This document shows positions 53,841 to 63,494 of a stretch of 64,000 bases of DNA, piece by piece. The DNA is from TH5896 sp049578985 (lineage in GTDB: Archaea; Thermoproteota; Nitrososphaeria; Nitrososphaerales; Nitrososphaeraceae): the NCBI GenBank assembly GCA_049578985.1, contig JBAUMZ010000176.1:1-64000 (forward strand), written 5' to 3'. Each line of letters starts with the position of its first letter. The stretch's first letter is position 1. The translations under genes and the position numbers were made by a program. The notes below the pieces were generated by a model. The model did no database searches. It saw only the letters and a list, made by a program, of their open reading frames with translations, and was not told the origin of the DNA.

Positions 53841-54965
53841 ATGTATATGAAAAACTCATTAGAACCTAACCTAAACCCAACCCCCATTTTTGACATGGCT
53901 ACGGGTTTTTGGATCTCAAAAACACTTATGAGCGCTGTCGAACTCGAAGTATTCACCAAACTGTCTGGGAAATCGTTAGCTATGCATGAAATCCAAAAGA
54001 TGCTCGAACTTCCAAAGCGTCAGACAGAATCATTCATTGCGGCACTCATCTCATTAGGTCTCTTAACATGGACAAAATACGACACGAAGGGAAAACTACT
54101 CCTATTTATGAATTCTATACTTGCTGATACTTTTCTTGTACGAGGGAAGTCCAGTTACGTCGGCGATTTTATTACTATGTATGATAAAAGACTCTATAAG
54201 AGGTGGGATGAGCTCTTATTGGCTTTGAAGGCCAAGGATCCCGTGACAGGCACTCTGGATGAGTTATACAGTCAAGACCTGATGAGAAAAAAAGAAGGGA
54301 TGCAAGAACACCAAACGAAGGTAGTTAGACAGAGAGAATTGGATATGTTTATACATGCTATGTATGGCGAAAAGATCTGGGATGCACTTGCACTGTGCGA
54401 AGTATACGATTTCTCCAAGCACAAGAAAATGATTGATTTAGGTGGGGGACCTGCAGTATTTCCAATCCAGATTGTTAGAAATTTTTCTAATATCTCTGCT
54501 TTGGTCATAGATACAGAACCGGTGTGTAAAATTGCAAATGACTATATTCGAAGGTTTAATCTCCAGGACCGAATCAGCACAAAGGTGCTAGATTTCATTG
54601 AAGAAGATCTTCCCAAAGGATACGATGTAATATTCATGTCTCACATAATAGTGGGTATGAGCAAAGAAAAAAATATATCCTTATTAAGAAAGGCTTACAA
54701 CAGTCTCCCTGAAAGGGAAAATGGCACTATAATGATCAATGAATGGCTTTTAAATAATGACAAAACTGGACCCACCCTTCCTGCACTCATGGGGCTAAAT
54801 ATGATCTTGGAAACTAGTGAAGGAAGATCTTATTCGTTTGCAGAGATCTACGAAATGCTAACAGAGGCAGGTTTTGCGGGAATTGAAAAAAAGCCAATAT
54901 CGGGCAGCGCGGGGCATATTATTTTAGGATACAAAAGAACCATCGACCATAAAGTTAGTATGTAG
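53841..54965 (+). CDS. SAM-dependent O-methyltransferase (acetylserotonin-type)
   Basis: 374 residues. Dimerisation/wHTH region at residues 10-100 (ATGFWISKTLMSAVELEVFT, KLSGKSLAMHEIQKMLELPK). SAM motif I is MIDLGGGPAVFPIQIVRNF (residues about 196-214), post-I acidic VIDTEP, and catalytic-domain segments DVIFMSHIIVGMSKEKNISL and GTIMINEWLLNNDKTGPTLP. Family length 340-375, so it is intact. It transfers a methyl to a hydroxyl of a small aromatic or polyketide-like compound, substrate unknown. Window start carries a remnant of a paralogue (6-146). Confidence 0.88.
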   Translation: MYMKNSLEPNLNPTPIFDMATGFWISKTLMSAVELEVFTKLSGKSLAMHEIQKMLELPKRQTESFIAALISLGLLTWTKYDTKGKLLLFMNSILADTFLVRGKSSYVGDFITMYDKRLYKRWDELLLALKAKDPVTGTLDELYSQDLMRKKEGMQEHQTKVVRQRELDMFIHAMYGEKIWDALALCEVYDFSKHKKMIDLGGGPAVFPIQIVRNFSNISALVIDTEPVCKIANDYIRRFNLQDRISTKVLDFIEEDLPKGYDVIFMSHIIVGMSKEKNISLLRKAYNSLPERENGTIMINEWLLNNDKTGPTLPALMGLNMILETSEGRSYSFAEIYEMLTEAGFAGIEKKPISGSAGHIILGYKRTIDHKVSM

Positions 54966-55456
54966 TAAAGTACGCTCAGTTGAGCAGATGTTACCGAACT
55001 GGTCAAGATGGTATATTTCATACACACGAACAAGGGGTAATAATGACAAAAAAGGAAGTGATACGGTAACATTTGGTACACCAAGAGGGCTCACAAAACA
55101 CAATCACAGAGCTTATAGCGTATATTTATGTGCTACATAAAAAGAGGATTAAATAGGTAAGCAACCATCAGTATTGGTCCTCAAATAACACCATTCATTT
55201 CTCATGGTCGTTATACATTTTTCCATGTTCTTCATCTTACAACTATACTAGTGAAAGATGAAATACGTCATGGATAAGATGAAAAAAGTTCTTACTAGGC
55301 ATGTTTTACTCCTAAGCCAGGACAAATTGTCAATAGATTTAATCCCTATGGATTCGGTCAGTAGATTTAAACTTGTTCTAACGGTAGAATTATGTTATGA
55401 TATGGAAAAGTCGCAAGAAAGAGGAACAACAAAACATAATCAAGACATCGGCATGT
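54966..55456. other. Intergenic stretch
   Basis: A short GCTCAGTTGAGC palindrome is at 54973-54984. The 79-codon frame at 55258 is not supported. Confidence 0.35.
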
Positions 55457-55552
55457 TCAACGGGCAGACACTTGCAGTGCAATGGCAGAAATTGTGAATG
55501 TGAATGCCATAGCACTCAGTAGCAGCGTCAAACTGATTGTCATTGCATTCAT
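55457..55552 (-). pseudogene. Signal-peptide remnant of a secreted protein
   Basis: ATG 55552 to TGA (55457-55459). The 31-residue product is a hydrophobic signal peptide, MNAMTISLTLLLSAMAFTFT then ISAIALQVSAR, and stops immediately after. It is preceded on this strand by a TATA-like ATTTATGTAG (complement of 55569-55583). The mature part is frameshifted or deleted. Confidence 0.35.
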
Positions 55553-55760
55553 GGTTCGTATCTGGTCTACATAAATAGTATATACGATTATCACTGAAAA
55601 TGGAACATCGATCGATTTACCGGGAGTTCGGACAATCTGTGGTGGTTATTGACGCTGGTAGTGGACAATCTGTACATTGTGCCACACAAGTACCAATGGA
55701 TTAACCAATGCAAGTAGAAGTAGCGGTGTTACAAAGGTACGGAAAAGTGTAGTGTGCTAA

Positions 55761-55777
55761 CTCACATACTATGTGAG
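55761..55777. repeat. 17-bp palindrome
   Basis: CTCACATA, one base C, TATGTGAG is a perfect 8-base inverted repeat. Ninety bases upstream of the secreted protein start, it could be an operator half of a regulated promoter. Confidence 0.6.
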
Positions 55778-55830
55778 TGGTGAATTGAATCCATACATCA
55801 CTGTACTATCAAATGGTAAGTAACCACTAC

Positions 55831-55858
55831 AATGCATACTACATAAATAGTATGCATT
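55831..55858. repeat. 11-bp inverted repeat abutting a start codon
   Basis: AATGCATACTA, spacer CATAAA, TAGTATGCATT; the arms are perfect and end two bases before the GTG at 55861. The motif CTACATAAATAGTAT is shared with 55569-55583, at the start of the adjacent minus-strand signal peptide. It probably combines a TATA-like box with a dimer-binding palindrome. Confidence 0.7.
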
Positions 55859-55860
55859 AG

Positions 55861-56547
55861 GTGACAAACTCCCCTAAAGATTCGTTAAATCCGCTATTGT
55901 TTGGAATAGTGATCGCAATTGCATCTGTCTTGGTTGTAATGCCCGGGTTTGAGAGTGATATGACGATTTCTGGCCAAGGTATCGTCAGCGGTAATGGTGG
56001 TAATGCTGGGCAAGCCCAAACAAATGGAGGGGCTGGAGGGCTTGCTGACATAGGTATAGCTGAAGCGGAGGAAGCAGGTAACGCAACGATGGCAGGAGGA
56101 ACAACAAACCAAACTACTACTAACGGGAACACAACCGAATTCCTGGCTATTCAAAATTCACAGTCTGGATCAATATCTCAAATTAATGCAACTGCATATA
56201 CACTTGAATTGAATAATGTATCGAATAAGACTGCACTGTTCTCAGACAGACCCAATAGAATTGTAACATCTGGTAGTACCTCTGATTTCATTGGTGACTG
56301 GATGGATGGGTCTGATAGTTTTGCAGAGGATGCACCGAATGATGTTTTGATAGTAGAAAATACTCAAACAGGCCAGCTTGAAACTGCTATCATAGGGTCA
56401 TTCAATCCCATGTATGATGTGAACACAAATACATTAACATATACCATTATAACAGAAAATGCAACATCTATTGATTTGCCTGTTTGGACAGTCTATCTTG
56501 GTGATAGACATGATATGGTTCTGCGGTGGTCATGGAGTCTGTACTAA
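55861..56547 (+). CDS. Secreted Gly/Asn/Thr-rich protein
   Basis: 228 residues, GTG start. A signal/anchor region is PLLFGIVIAIASVLVVMPGF (residues 11-30). Then a Gly/Ala/Asn-rich linker (NGGNAGQAQTNGGAGGL; NATMAGGTTNQTTTNGN) with several N-glycosylation sequons. Residues 95-228 form a beta-rich domain: FLAIQNSQSGSISQINATAY, TLELNNVSNKTALFSDRPNR, VTSGSTSDFIGDWMDGSDSF, DVLIVENTQTGQLETAIIGS and VYLGDRHDMVLRWS. Similar domains recur in Nitrososphaeria secreted proteins. Function unknown; surface exposure expected. Confidence 0.65.
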   Translation: MTNSPKDSLNPLLFGIVIAIASVLVVMPGFESDMTISGQGIVSGNGGNAGQAQTNGGAGGLADIGIAEAEEAGNATMAGGTTNQTTTNGNTTEFLAIQNSQSGSISQINATAYTLELNNVSNKTALFSDRPNRIVTSGSTSDFIGDWMDGSDSFAEDAPNDVLIVENTQTGQLETAIIGSFNPMYDVNTNTLTYTIITENATSIDLPVWTVYLGDRHDMVLRWSWSLY

Positions 56548-57122
56548 ATAAGCTATACAATACGAAGCTATTTTTTATAAATAGCTCTGAAGATGATATG
56601 ACGATATAATGTTCTGACATTGATATGTAGAGGGAACACCAACTATGGCCTGCAATTCTCAACACTCAAATGAAAGCCTAACGTCTATACGCAGCGCTAA
56701 TATGCAGACGTCTCTGCCAAATCTTATCTGAGGCAAACTCAAATGTAACACCATTATGTCGAAGGTCATCAGACTATCGTCGAATATTACTATGACAACT
56801 ACATTCAACACACTTTGGCTTCATCTTCCTTAATTGAATGTCATTCATTCATGACATAAGGAAATAATTTAGGACAAAATAAGTTCTTACATCATCTTTT
56901 ACTAGTATAGTCATTCCTATTTAGCCGCAAAGGTTTTCTCTGAATCGGCTCACAGATGTACGATCTGTTTCAAAATATGACTGATGCTGTAAATTGGACA
57001 ATTATAGAATCGGAGAATTAAACTCGGGTAGAATAATAATGTGAAAGCACATGGCCTATTCAAAAGTTACACTGATATATTGAAATTCAAATCCAAATTT
57101 AATTCTGTCTCCTGCGACCTCC
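56548..57122. other. Intergenic stretch
   Basis: No supported gene or repeat. Confidence 0.4.
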
Positions 57123-57791
57123 TCATTTTAAACCGCGAGACACTCTAAACTGAGGATCAACCCATTCTATAAAACTGGCAAAATCTTTTGAACGCATATC
57201 ATCTAAATAGTCAGAAAGTATTTTTATGAACCTAAATCCATTATCGAGCTCAAACGACAACACCGGGTCGTGCAATTCTCCTTTGACTACTTCCTGGGCA
57301 TATTCCAATGCAGACATTTCATTGGCAAAATCACAGTAATTGAATAATCTCCCTCCACTTATCATCCTCCTTAACCCTAATCTTACCGTTAATTCCTTTC
57401 TTGCTCCATAGAGCATACTTCCAATACCCTCATGCCTAAATTTTGGATGTGTCGAGATATCTGCTCCATACAGGCTATCTCCGTTAGGATTATGGTTTGT
57501 AAACATACCATCTGCTGTAATTCCCTTCCACGTATGTTCCGCATATTCCGGATTTAGATTGACTACTAGAGTACTAGCAGAACCGACAAGAGTACCGTCT
57601 TCTTCAACAGCAACGAACTGACCTTGTGGAAAGATCTGAAGATGGCTTTTCAATTCTTCTGGGTGCCATATATTGCTATAACGAGCTAAGACAGGAAACG
57701 ATTCCTGTTGTAGTTTCACTATTTTTTCTATATCATCTGGGCGAGTATTCCTGATTATTAAGTGAACATTGTGATTGCCGCTCATCATCAT
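57123..57791 (-). CDS. GNAT-family N-acetyltransferase
   Basis: 222 residues. Motifs: IRNTRPDDIEKIVKLQQESF (beta1-alpha1), ADISTHPKFRHEGIGSML followed by YGARKELTVRLG (motif A, R-x-x-G-x-G: RHEGIG, acetyl-CoA pyrophosphate loop), and YAQEVVKGELHDPVLSFELD NGF (motif B). Family members acetylate amines or N-termini. The long C-terminal region suggests an EIS- or GNAT-like enzyme. Substrate unknown. Single gene, ATG at 57791 with two Met (MMMSG) tolerated. Confidence 0.85.
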   Translation of the reverse strand: MMMSGNHNVHLIIRNTRPDDIEKIVKLQQESFPVLARYSNIWHPEELKSHLQIFPQGQFVAVEEDGTLVGSASTLVVNLNPEYAEHTWKGITADGMFTNHNPNGDSLYGADISTHPKFRHEGIGSMLYGARKELTVRLGLRRMISGGRLFNYCDFANEMSALEYAQEVVKGELHDPVLSFELDNGFRFIKILSDYLDDMRSKDFASFIEWVDPQFRVSRGLK

Positions 57792-57904
57792 TGTTATGAT
57801 AAGGGATCCTAAATGGGTTATTATAACATTGGGGTTTGTGTATCGCTAATTCAATAAGAGATGGATTTCGTTCCCGCATCTGAAGATTACGAGCCAAATT
57901 ATGA

Positions 57905-58671
57905 TCACATTCTGTGTTTGATCCCTTTTTTAACTAGCCAAATATTGGCAGGATAACTAGTAAAAAATCCTATGGCCATGCCTACCTGCATCATAAACCA
58001 GAATACCGGTTCAGTTGGATTTGCATGCCACGTCGTACCAAATATGACTAATGCTACAATCGCCATCATCCGAATAAGCCTATTTCAAATGCTGAAAGTG
58101 AAAGAGTATCAGCCTTGATCGAGTCGGCAAGACCTTCTCTTAATGATACTTTACGCATTTCTGAGATGGCTAGATACTGAAAGAAAATCCCAAGAAGCCA
58201 CGCAAAAGTAAAGTCAAGAATGAATGCAGTTACAAGAACAGATCCAAAGATAATGATACTATTAATAAAGATACGCCAGGTACTTATAACATCTCCGATT
58301 GTACATCCAGCTCCGCAATGAGTAGCTGAAACAAATATGCTTTCCCAGAATGGTCTGCCAGATTTATTAGTGGTATACTCGTGTGACTTTATAAAGTGCT
58401 GTTGGTTACTGGTAGATTTGCGTGAATATGTATGACCCAAGTGCCAATAGGCCCATAGTCCCAAGGGAAATAGATAGAATACGGTAACAGCCCATACGAC
58501 ATTCATGATAGACATTTTCTGCAGGTGTCTTTTCTTGAGGATGTCAAATGCGATGTAGATCGCTCCTGCGATATCCCCAGCAAGATATACATATGAAAGT
58601 ACTTGAAGCCAAAGCGGGATAGCAGTAAAATCCAAAAATGGCATGAATGTGAGCAAAGTTGCATTGTCCAT
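57905..58671 (-). CDS. DUF4396 membrane protein split into two overlapping frames
   Basis: The first frame (58671-58066, 201 residues) has four helices and the DUF4396 hallmark FVSATHCGAGCTIGDVI. It ends SAFEIGLFG-TGA (58066-58068). The second frame, ATG 58069 to TGA 57905-57907, encodes the missing C-terminal part: MMAIVALVIFG, then PVFWFMMQVGMAIGFFTS, PANIWLVKKGIKH. Start and stop overlap as ATGA. In relatives both parts are one protein ('EIGLFGW ... YWFMMQIGMxxGFxTSxPANWWL'). Either a -1 frameshift or a translationally coupled split gene. His/Cys suggest a metal site; function unknown. Confidence 0.75.
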
Positions 58672-58903
58672 AATATACTGATATCTTGCGTAATTTGATT
58701 TGCAGAGCGATACGAATTGATTATATTAACCAAAGGTGGTATTATAGCATTGATTATTGATTGATGTATCAACTAATACACTCTTAGATATACAAGTACT
58801 CCGTTAACCGATTTCAGTTCACTATATATGGATTAGAATTAACAGGAGCAATTCTATATGGATAGCAGCTACTTACTCAGCTTCTTAATCTGCGTGGGAA
58901 AAA

Positions 58904-58910
58904 TATATAA
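58904..58910 (+). promoter_or_regulatory. TATA box of the beta-protein gene
   Basis: TATATAA within AAAATATATAAG is 31 bases before ATG 58935, which gives a leaderless or 2-5 base leader transcript if TSS is about 25-27 after the box. This spacing supports 58935, rather than GTG 58911, as the start. Confidence 0.6.
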
Positions 58911-58934
58911 GTGCTCAGTATTCCCTTTTTGAAT

Positions 58935-59333
58935 ATGCTAGGTAATCAATTAGGTGTGCTAACAGGAAGAATTATGAGTAAAAGATTGTCAGACTCCCTA
59001 CAGGTCGAGTTCAATGTTTCTTCAACAGGTAATTTAAGAGAGATAGGGGTCACAGAATTACACACATATACAAGTGTACAAACGTCCGACGGTATTCAAT
59101 ATGGCGGAACAAATGGAGTAATTATGACGAAAGATGGGGCTGAAACTGCTACTTTCAATGGTCATGGAATGGGTTATACTAATGAAGCAGGAAAGATGAA
59201 ATATGCAGGTTCTGTATTCTTTAAATCGCTATCAAAGGGGAAGATAAGCTTTCTCAATAATGTCTTCGGAGTTTTTGAAAATGATGTCGATGAATCTGGT
59301 GATATAGTTATAAGATTATGGGAGTGGAAGTAG
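58935..59333 (+). CDS. Conserved beta-rich protein (intact paralogue of 12310-12616)
   Basis: Start ATG 58935 (MLGNQLGVLTGRI), 132 residues. Residues about 38-132 include LREIGVTELHTYTSVQTSDG, QYGGTNGVIMTKDGAETATF, GHGMGYTNEAGKMKYAGSVF, KSLSKGKISFLNNVFGVFEN and DVDESGDIVIRLWEWK; this looks like a closed beta-barrel with a repetitive up-down pattern. I do not recognise a named family (superficially like allene oxide cyclase or DUF3224 barrels). No signal peptide. A truncated copy follows the Cache gene. Ligand binding is an untested guess. Confidence 0.6.
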   Translation: MLGNQLGVLTGRIMSKRLSDSLQVEFNVSSTGNLREIGVTELHTYTSVQTSDGIQYGGTNGVIMTKDGAETATFNGHGMGYTNEAGKMKYAGSVFFKSLSKGKISFLNNVFGVFENDVDESGDIVIRLWEWK

Positions 59334-59654
59334 AGTATAATGACTGATTGTGGGATGTAGTTAATCATATTCGCAGACTGTAGGCCATAGGAAATTTAGT
59401 TATCGACTTTGGTGAGGGTGTAAAGAGTAACGCCCAGCTTATATTCACCTGTTCCATTCTATCAAATAGTTGAATAGATGAATTTTGCACGTATTCGGAT
59501 TTAATATATTTGGATTCGAACGATTTTGGATTGGGCCCAAATGGATGTGGGTCAAATTTGATATGATTCTTGGGCCCATTTCATTGCGGTATTGCGGCGA
59601 ATTAATACACTGGTCATTTAATAATCCTTGTAGTTTAAACAATCAGAATTAATC
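59334..59654. other. Intergenic stretch with repeated GGGCCC sites
   Basis: TTGGGCCCA appears twice (about 59534-59542 and 59571-59579), each a palindromic GGGCCC with matching flanks. No gene seen. Confidence 0.4.
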
Positions 59655-59936
59655 ATGTTAATACCGAAGTATCCTTTAGCAGAGCCAAATAGTAATCTTC
59701 CCAATGATGTGGTTCAGGACATCTTTAGCATATTCATGTTACTTCATATAAGCAGAGGTCGATGGTCTAGATTAGCAGATTATATGGGGAACCAACTGCA
59801 TAATTGGCTTTGCCGAGTAGAGATTGGCAGTAAAGCGCGGACCCACATAATAGTGGGTGCCGAGGAATTCACGGAGCTGCAAGAAGTGGTTTCACTCAGA
59901 GTATTTTATCAAAAAAAGGTCACAAGTATTAATTAG
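59655..59936 (+). CDS. Hypothetical protein; a second overlapping frame follows
   Basis: ATG 59655 encodes 93 residues (LPNDVVQDIFSIFMLLHISR; ARTHIIVGAEEFTELQEVVS). A second frame at 59857-60150 (HLNDFELTKFVKAAPKYVSS, EYRNSEDTHLAII near its end) overlaps it and may be the C-terminal part of the same gene after a frameshift. No family recognised; an AT-rich region lies upstream. Confidence 0.3.
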   Translation: MLIPKYPLAEPNSNLPNDVVQDIFSIFMLLHISRGRWSRLADYMGNQLHNWLCRVEIGSKARTHIIVGAEEFTELQEVVSLRVFYQKKVTSIN

Positions 59937-60178
59937 AGTCCCATCCTCGGTTGGTTGTGGGGTTTTCTATGAATGTGAAGAACTAACCCCACCGCCGCAG
60001 TCGGTCGGGCCTTCTTTGCAGTATCTTTTTATGACGACAAGTTTCCGGCACCTAAATGATTTCGAGTTGACTAAATTTGTCAAGGCTGCACCCAAGTATG
60101 TATCTTCTGAATACAGAAATTCTGAAGATACACACCTGGCAATAATATAAGATTATGAATGAATCGATAATGACTGAA

Positions 60179-60556
60179 CTAATCCCTTACCTTTTCTCTT
60201 TTAGATTGAACATCGTCATTTTCTTTGTCTCCAACCTTTCCTAATTCTTCATCTATTGTAGAAATAACTCGGTGCAAAGAATACGTATCATTAAGTCTAC
60301 CATCTTCTTTACCGTCACACAAATATTTACGAATCGCTTCTGCCTGTTCCTTCAATAATACAAAATTGACTGTCTTATTCATAGTAAATGGAAGGCTTCC
60401 ATGAACGAAATCAACATCTAAGGATCTCAGTAATCGTATAGCTTTCAAAGATTCCTGTTCATTGTCTAGCGTAACTCGTTCGATAACTTTATTTGTGGTA
60501 GAATCGATCACCAAAAAGCTATAGTTTTGTTCGTTGAATTCAACATATTTTGTCAT
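60179..60556 (-). CDS. Hypothetical soluble protein
   Basis: 125 residues. N-terminal alpha/beta part: EFNEQNYSFLVIDSTTNKVI, ERVTLDNEQESLKAIRLLRS and LPFTMNKTVNFVLLKEQAEA, IRKYL; then a helical acidic tail (VISTIDEELGKVGDKENDDV). It looks like a single, complete, conserved-type domain with ATG start. Family unknown. Confidence 0.5.
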   Translation of the reverse strand: MTKYVEFNEQNYSFLVIDSTTNKVIERVTLDNEQESLKAIRLLRSLDVDFVHGSLPFTMNKTVNFVLLKEQAEAIRKYLCDGKEDGRLNDTYSLHRVISTIDEELGKVGDKENDDVQSKREKVRD

Positions 60557-60805
60557 TACTATGACTGATAACTACTAGATTTATACTCTTTCATTTAATT
60601 GTGTAAATTTGTATTCTGATACCTCAAAGCGGTCGATAATCCGATCTACCGCGGTACTGTCGAGTAACGCCAAAGTTTGATGGTTAGGTTAATTAGGTTT
60701 ATATGTCAATCAGTATATCATACTTATTGAGATAGATAAAAATGCCAATGCTAATTCTATTTCTTGTACTATTCCAATCCCTGTCTCATTTTGATTAAAA
60801 CAGTT

Positions 60806-60958
60806 CTAATTAGTTTGATTACTCATTACACCACTTGTCTGATTGCCTGTCATATTACTTGTCTCGTTTTGTTGTCCGTACATTGGAATTACAGCTGTAG
60901 AGACTGAATTTGTCAAGGACAGTACTAAAGCGAATGTAAGCGAAAATATTCTGTTCAT
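60806..60958 (-). CDS. Small secreted Asn/Thr-rich peptide
   Basis: ATG 60958 to TAG (60806-60808). 50 residues: signal peptide RIFSLTFALVLSLTNSVSTA then PMYGQQNETSNMTGNQTSG, NQTN, with four N-x-S/T sequons. Similar very small glycosylated secreted proteins are common in Nitrososphaeria. Function unknown. Confidence 0.55.
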   Translation of the reverse strand: MNRIFSLTFALVLSLTNSVSTAVIPMYGQQNETSNMTGNQTSGVMSNQTN

Positions 60959-61081
60959 TACACTTAAAGGTTACAAGTCATCTCTATGAATCATCAGCAG
61001 AATATGCGTAAGGATATATGAAGAGTTGATACATGATATTACATCAGAATTTAATAAATATGGTGTGTCCATAATTCTGCA

Positions 61082-62821
61082 GTGTGGATGTCTAAGACTA
61101 ATCGCGATGATGATCGAGATGACACTCCTAGCATCTCGATGGTTTTTAACAAATTAAAGACAAGATGGAGATTATTCACTCAATCTATACTCTACCTTCC
61201 AGTAATATTTGCAGTTGGTGCAATATTGTTATTTCTTTTGACATCACGATTGGATAATCTATATTATCAAGAAATTGCTCTGGATATTCCTTATCTGACT
61301 TCATTGGTATTTGCAGGCAGTTCTGACGCTGCTAGAAGTATACTCTCTACTATTGCTGCGGGATGGGCTACTATTCTGGGAGTAGCCTTTTCCGTCACCC
61401 TTATCACATTGCAGCTGTCAACTACAAAATATACTTCTCATCTAGTTAGCAGATTTGAAGGTGACAAAGTTAATCAATTCACATTAGGGTGGTTTATTGC
61501 AGTAGTTACATACGCTTTATTGGTACTTAAGACGATAAGAACATCAGATGGGGGGAATGCAGTCGAAGGGCTATTTACTCCAGTAATTGGTGTTAATGTA
61601 GCAGTTGTCATGGCCATAATTTCATTATTTTTGTTCGTTCTATTCTTGAGAAATATAAGTTCGTATCTTAGGCCCAACATATTGGTAACAAATGTCGTAA
61701 ATCAAATATTATCATCTCTAAGATCATATGAAAAAAGAATACCTGACAAGAGGGCTTTATTTATGAATAAAATGCAATATGGCAGAAAACTTCTTGAGAT
61801 AAGATCGAAGAATGAAGGCGTGTTAGGTAGCGTGAAGTGGCATACTATCTCTAAATGTTTACTAGACTTAAATGATCATGATCATGTGGAAGATATTACC
61901 AACAAAGAAAGCAGACTTACGACGAGAGGGCCGCAAGCTCTCTGGATGGAATGGACTAAATCTATTGGGGAGAGTATTAGAAGGAATGAGATTCTAGCAG
62001 TAGTGTACAGCTTTGCTGATCAACGATATTTTTCGAGTTCTACAGATGCTGGTGCTGATTCCTACCAGGTAAAACAGAAATCTATTAGCCTCCCTAACGG
62101 GAAAAGTGATAAACCTGAAAGACGTCTGAACCAGGAAAACATTAACAGGTGTACGCGCAAGATTTTATCAGCGATAGAAATAACTCAAGAACGAACATAT
62201 GACAAGGATCCTTTATTCGGGGTCGAATTGCTGAGATCATTGGCAGTCAAGTCAGCAGCAATGCATGATACTGATGTTGTGAAATCAACAGTCACAGGAC
62301 TATTTAAGATTCTAAATTATGCCGTAAGTAATGAAGAGAAATTTGGAATTCCTTTCTATATTCATACTCGCCAGAATGAAAACAAGAGAGGAGAGTCTTC
62401 ACCTCAAAAAGGTACAAATATCAATGATCCCCCGACAAGAATTATTTTTGTAAATCCTAAGGAAGTATCACTATCAGATACTATAATGAATGAGTTATCT
62501 ATTATATGTAATATGGCTGCGGACGGAAAGCATATCCCCATAATTACTCATTTTGTAGATGAGTATATTTCGCTAAGCCTTGTAATTGTAGACTTTGCAC
62601 CTCCTAAAGCATCCGAAGAGTTCTCTAGAGTAACTGATTGGTTTAGCCAACTCTTACTTTATGCATACAACAACTTTCCGAGTTACCTCAAGAAGCACAT
62701 TACTATTCCAATAATTAGATTCAATAATGATCTTCGTTCTCAGTCCCCTCAGGCTAGCAGAACTTTGAAAATATACATGAAAAATATTATTGATGAATTT
62801 AATAAACCAACCAATCAATAA
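61082..62821 (+). CDS. DUF2254 membrane protein
   Basis: 579 residues, GTG start. Four membrane helices in the first 200 residues: YLPVIFAVGAILLFLLTSRL, the segment around AAGWATILGVAFSVTLITLQ, FTLGWFIAVVTYALLVLKT and AVVMAIISLFLFVLFLRNIS. The motif 'S-x-T-x-x-x-L-Q-x-x-x-x-x-x-S-x-x-x-x-x-F-x-x-D' (LQLSTTKYTSHLVSRFEGD) is the DUF2254 core. The rest (about residues 220-579) is a cytosolic all-helical domain with AALEVVKSTVTGLFK-like repeats. Such proteins may be channels or anion exchange related; function unknown. Last gene before a gene-poor end. Confidence 0.8.
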   Translation: MWMSKTNRDDDRDDTPSISMVFNKLKTRWRLFTQSILYLPVIFAVGAILLFLLTSRLDNLYYQEIALDIPYLTSLVFAGSSDAARSILSTIAAGWATILGVAFSVTLITLQLSTTKYTSHLVSRFEGDKVNQFTLGWFIAVVTYALLVLKTIRTSDGGNAVEGLFTPVIGVNVAVVMAIISLFLFVLFLRNISSYLRPNILVTNVVNQILSSLRSYEKRIPDKRALFMNKMQYGRKLLEIRSKNEGVLGSVKWHTISKCLLDLNDHDHVEDITNKESRLTTRGPQALWMEWTKSIGESIRRNEILAVVYSFADQRYFSSSTDAGADSYQVKQKSISLPNGKSDKPERRLNQENINRCTRKILSAIEITQERTYDKDPLFGVELLRSLAVKSAAMHDTDVVKSTVTGLFKILNYAVSNEEKFGIPFYIHTRQNENKRGESSPQKGTNINDPPTRIIFVNPKEVSLSDTIMNELSIICNMAADGKHIPIITHFVDEYISLSLVIVDFAPPKASEEFSRVTDWFSQLLLYAYNNFPSYLKKHITIPIIRFNNDLRSQSPQASRTLKIYMKNIIDEFNKPTNQ

Positions 62822-63494
62822 ACAAGTCAACTCCATATTGAGAAGTTGGACCACGAAAATGCTGACGATGCCTAGCGAGCCCTCATCGCCAGAGTTAACT
62901 CGAGTCAATTTAACTGGAAAAGGCTCCGCGGCTTGTGTATGTGTATGTAAGTCTTTCTTGACATCAAAGAAATTGCTATACACTTTCTCTCTTACAACAC
63001 CCCTATGATGCCAATAAGACACTGGACCAGATCATATGTGGGAGCTAATAGTCTATCCTGAGGGTAAGTATTGAATTCCGCTTTCCTGCATGCCGTATTT
63101 CAACGAGCATGCCCTATTTCAAGCATAACAAATGCACCCAATATTTATTGGGTAAGTGTACTGACTAACTGTTTGAATCTATTTGAGGTTATAATGGTCA
63201 TAAAGTCGCACGGCTCTATGATAGATCTTTTTACTTCTTGTGGTAAACATAGACCTTAGCACTTCTAAGGTTTTCAGCTATCCGGTTGTATCGACTTGTA
63301 AGATTGGTACCAAGGCGGAGATCCCATTTAGAGAAAGGGGCGTCAATGCAAAATGCACTAGTTCATTGTCAATATCCATCATACTATCTTTGTCTATATC
63401 AATACCTGGATACCATTGTCGTCTCAGAAATACCTATTAGTCAAAAATATGGGGAAATGGTACACGGAATATCATTTTAAGATAGACGGTTTTC
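62822..63494. other. Gene-poor stretch
   Basis: Several 60-70 codon frames here (62790-63008, 63071-63259, 63240-63480) lack recognisable features. Nothing supported. Confidence 0.35.

Larger units (their letters stand above)
55553..55860. other. Intergenic region with repeats
   Basis: GGACAATCTGT occurs at about 55632-55642 and 55667-55677. CTCACATAC-TATGTGAG at 55761 and the palindrome at 55831-55858 are listed separately. CTACATAAATAGTAT occurs at about 55569-55583 and 55839-55853. I see no gene. Confidence 0.5.
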
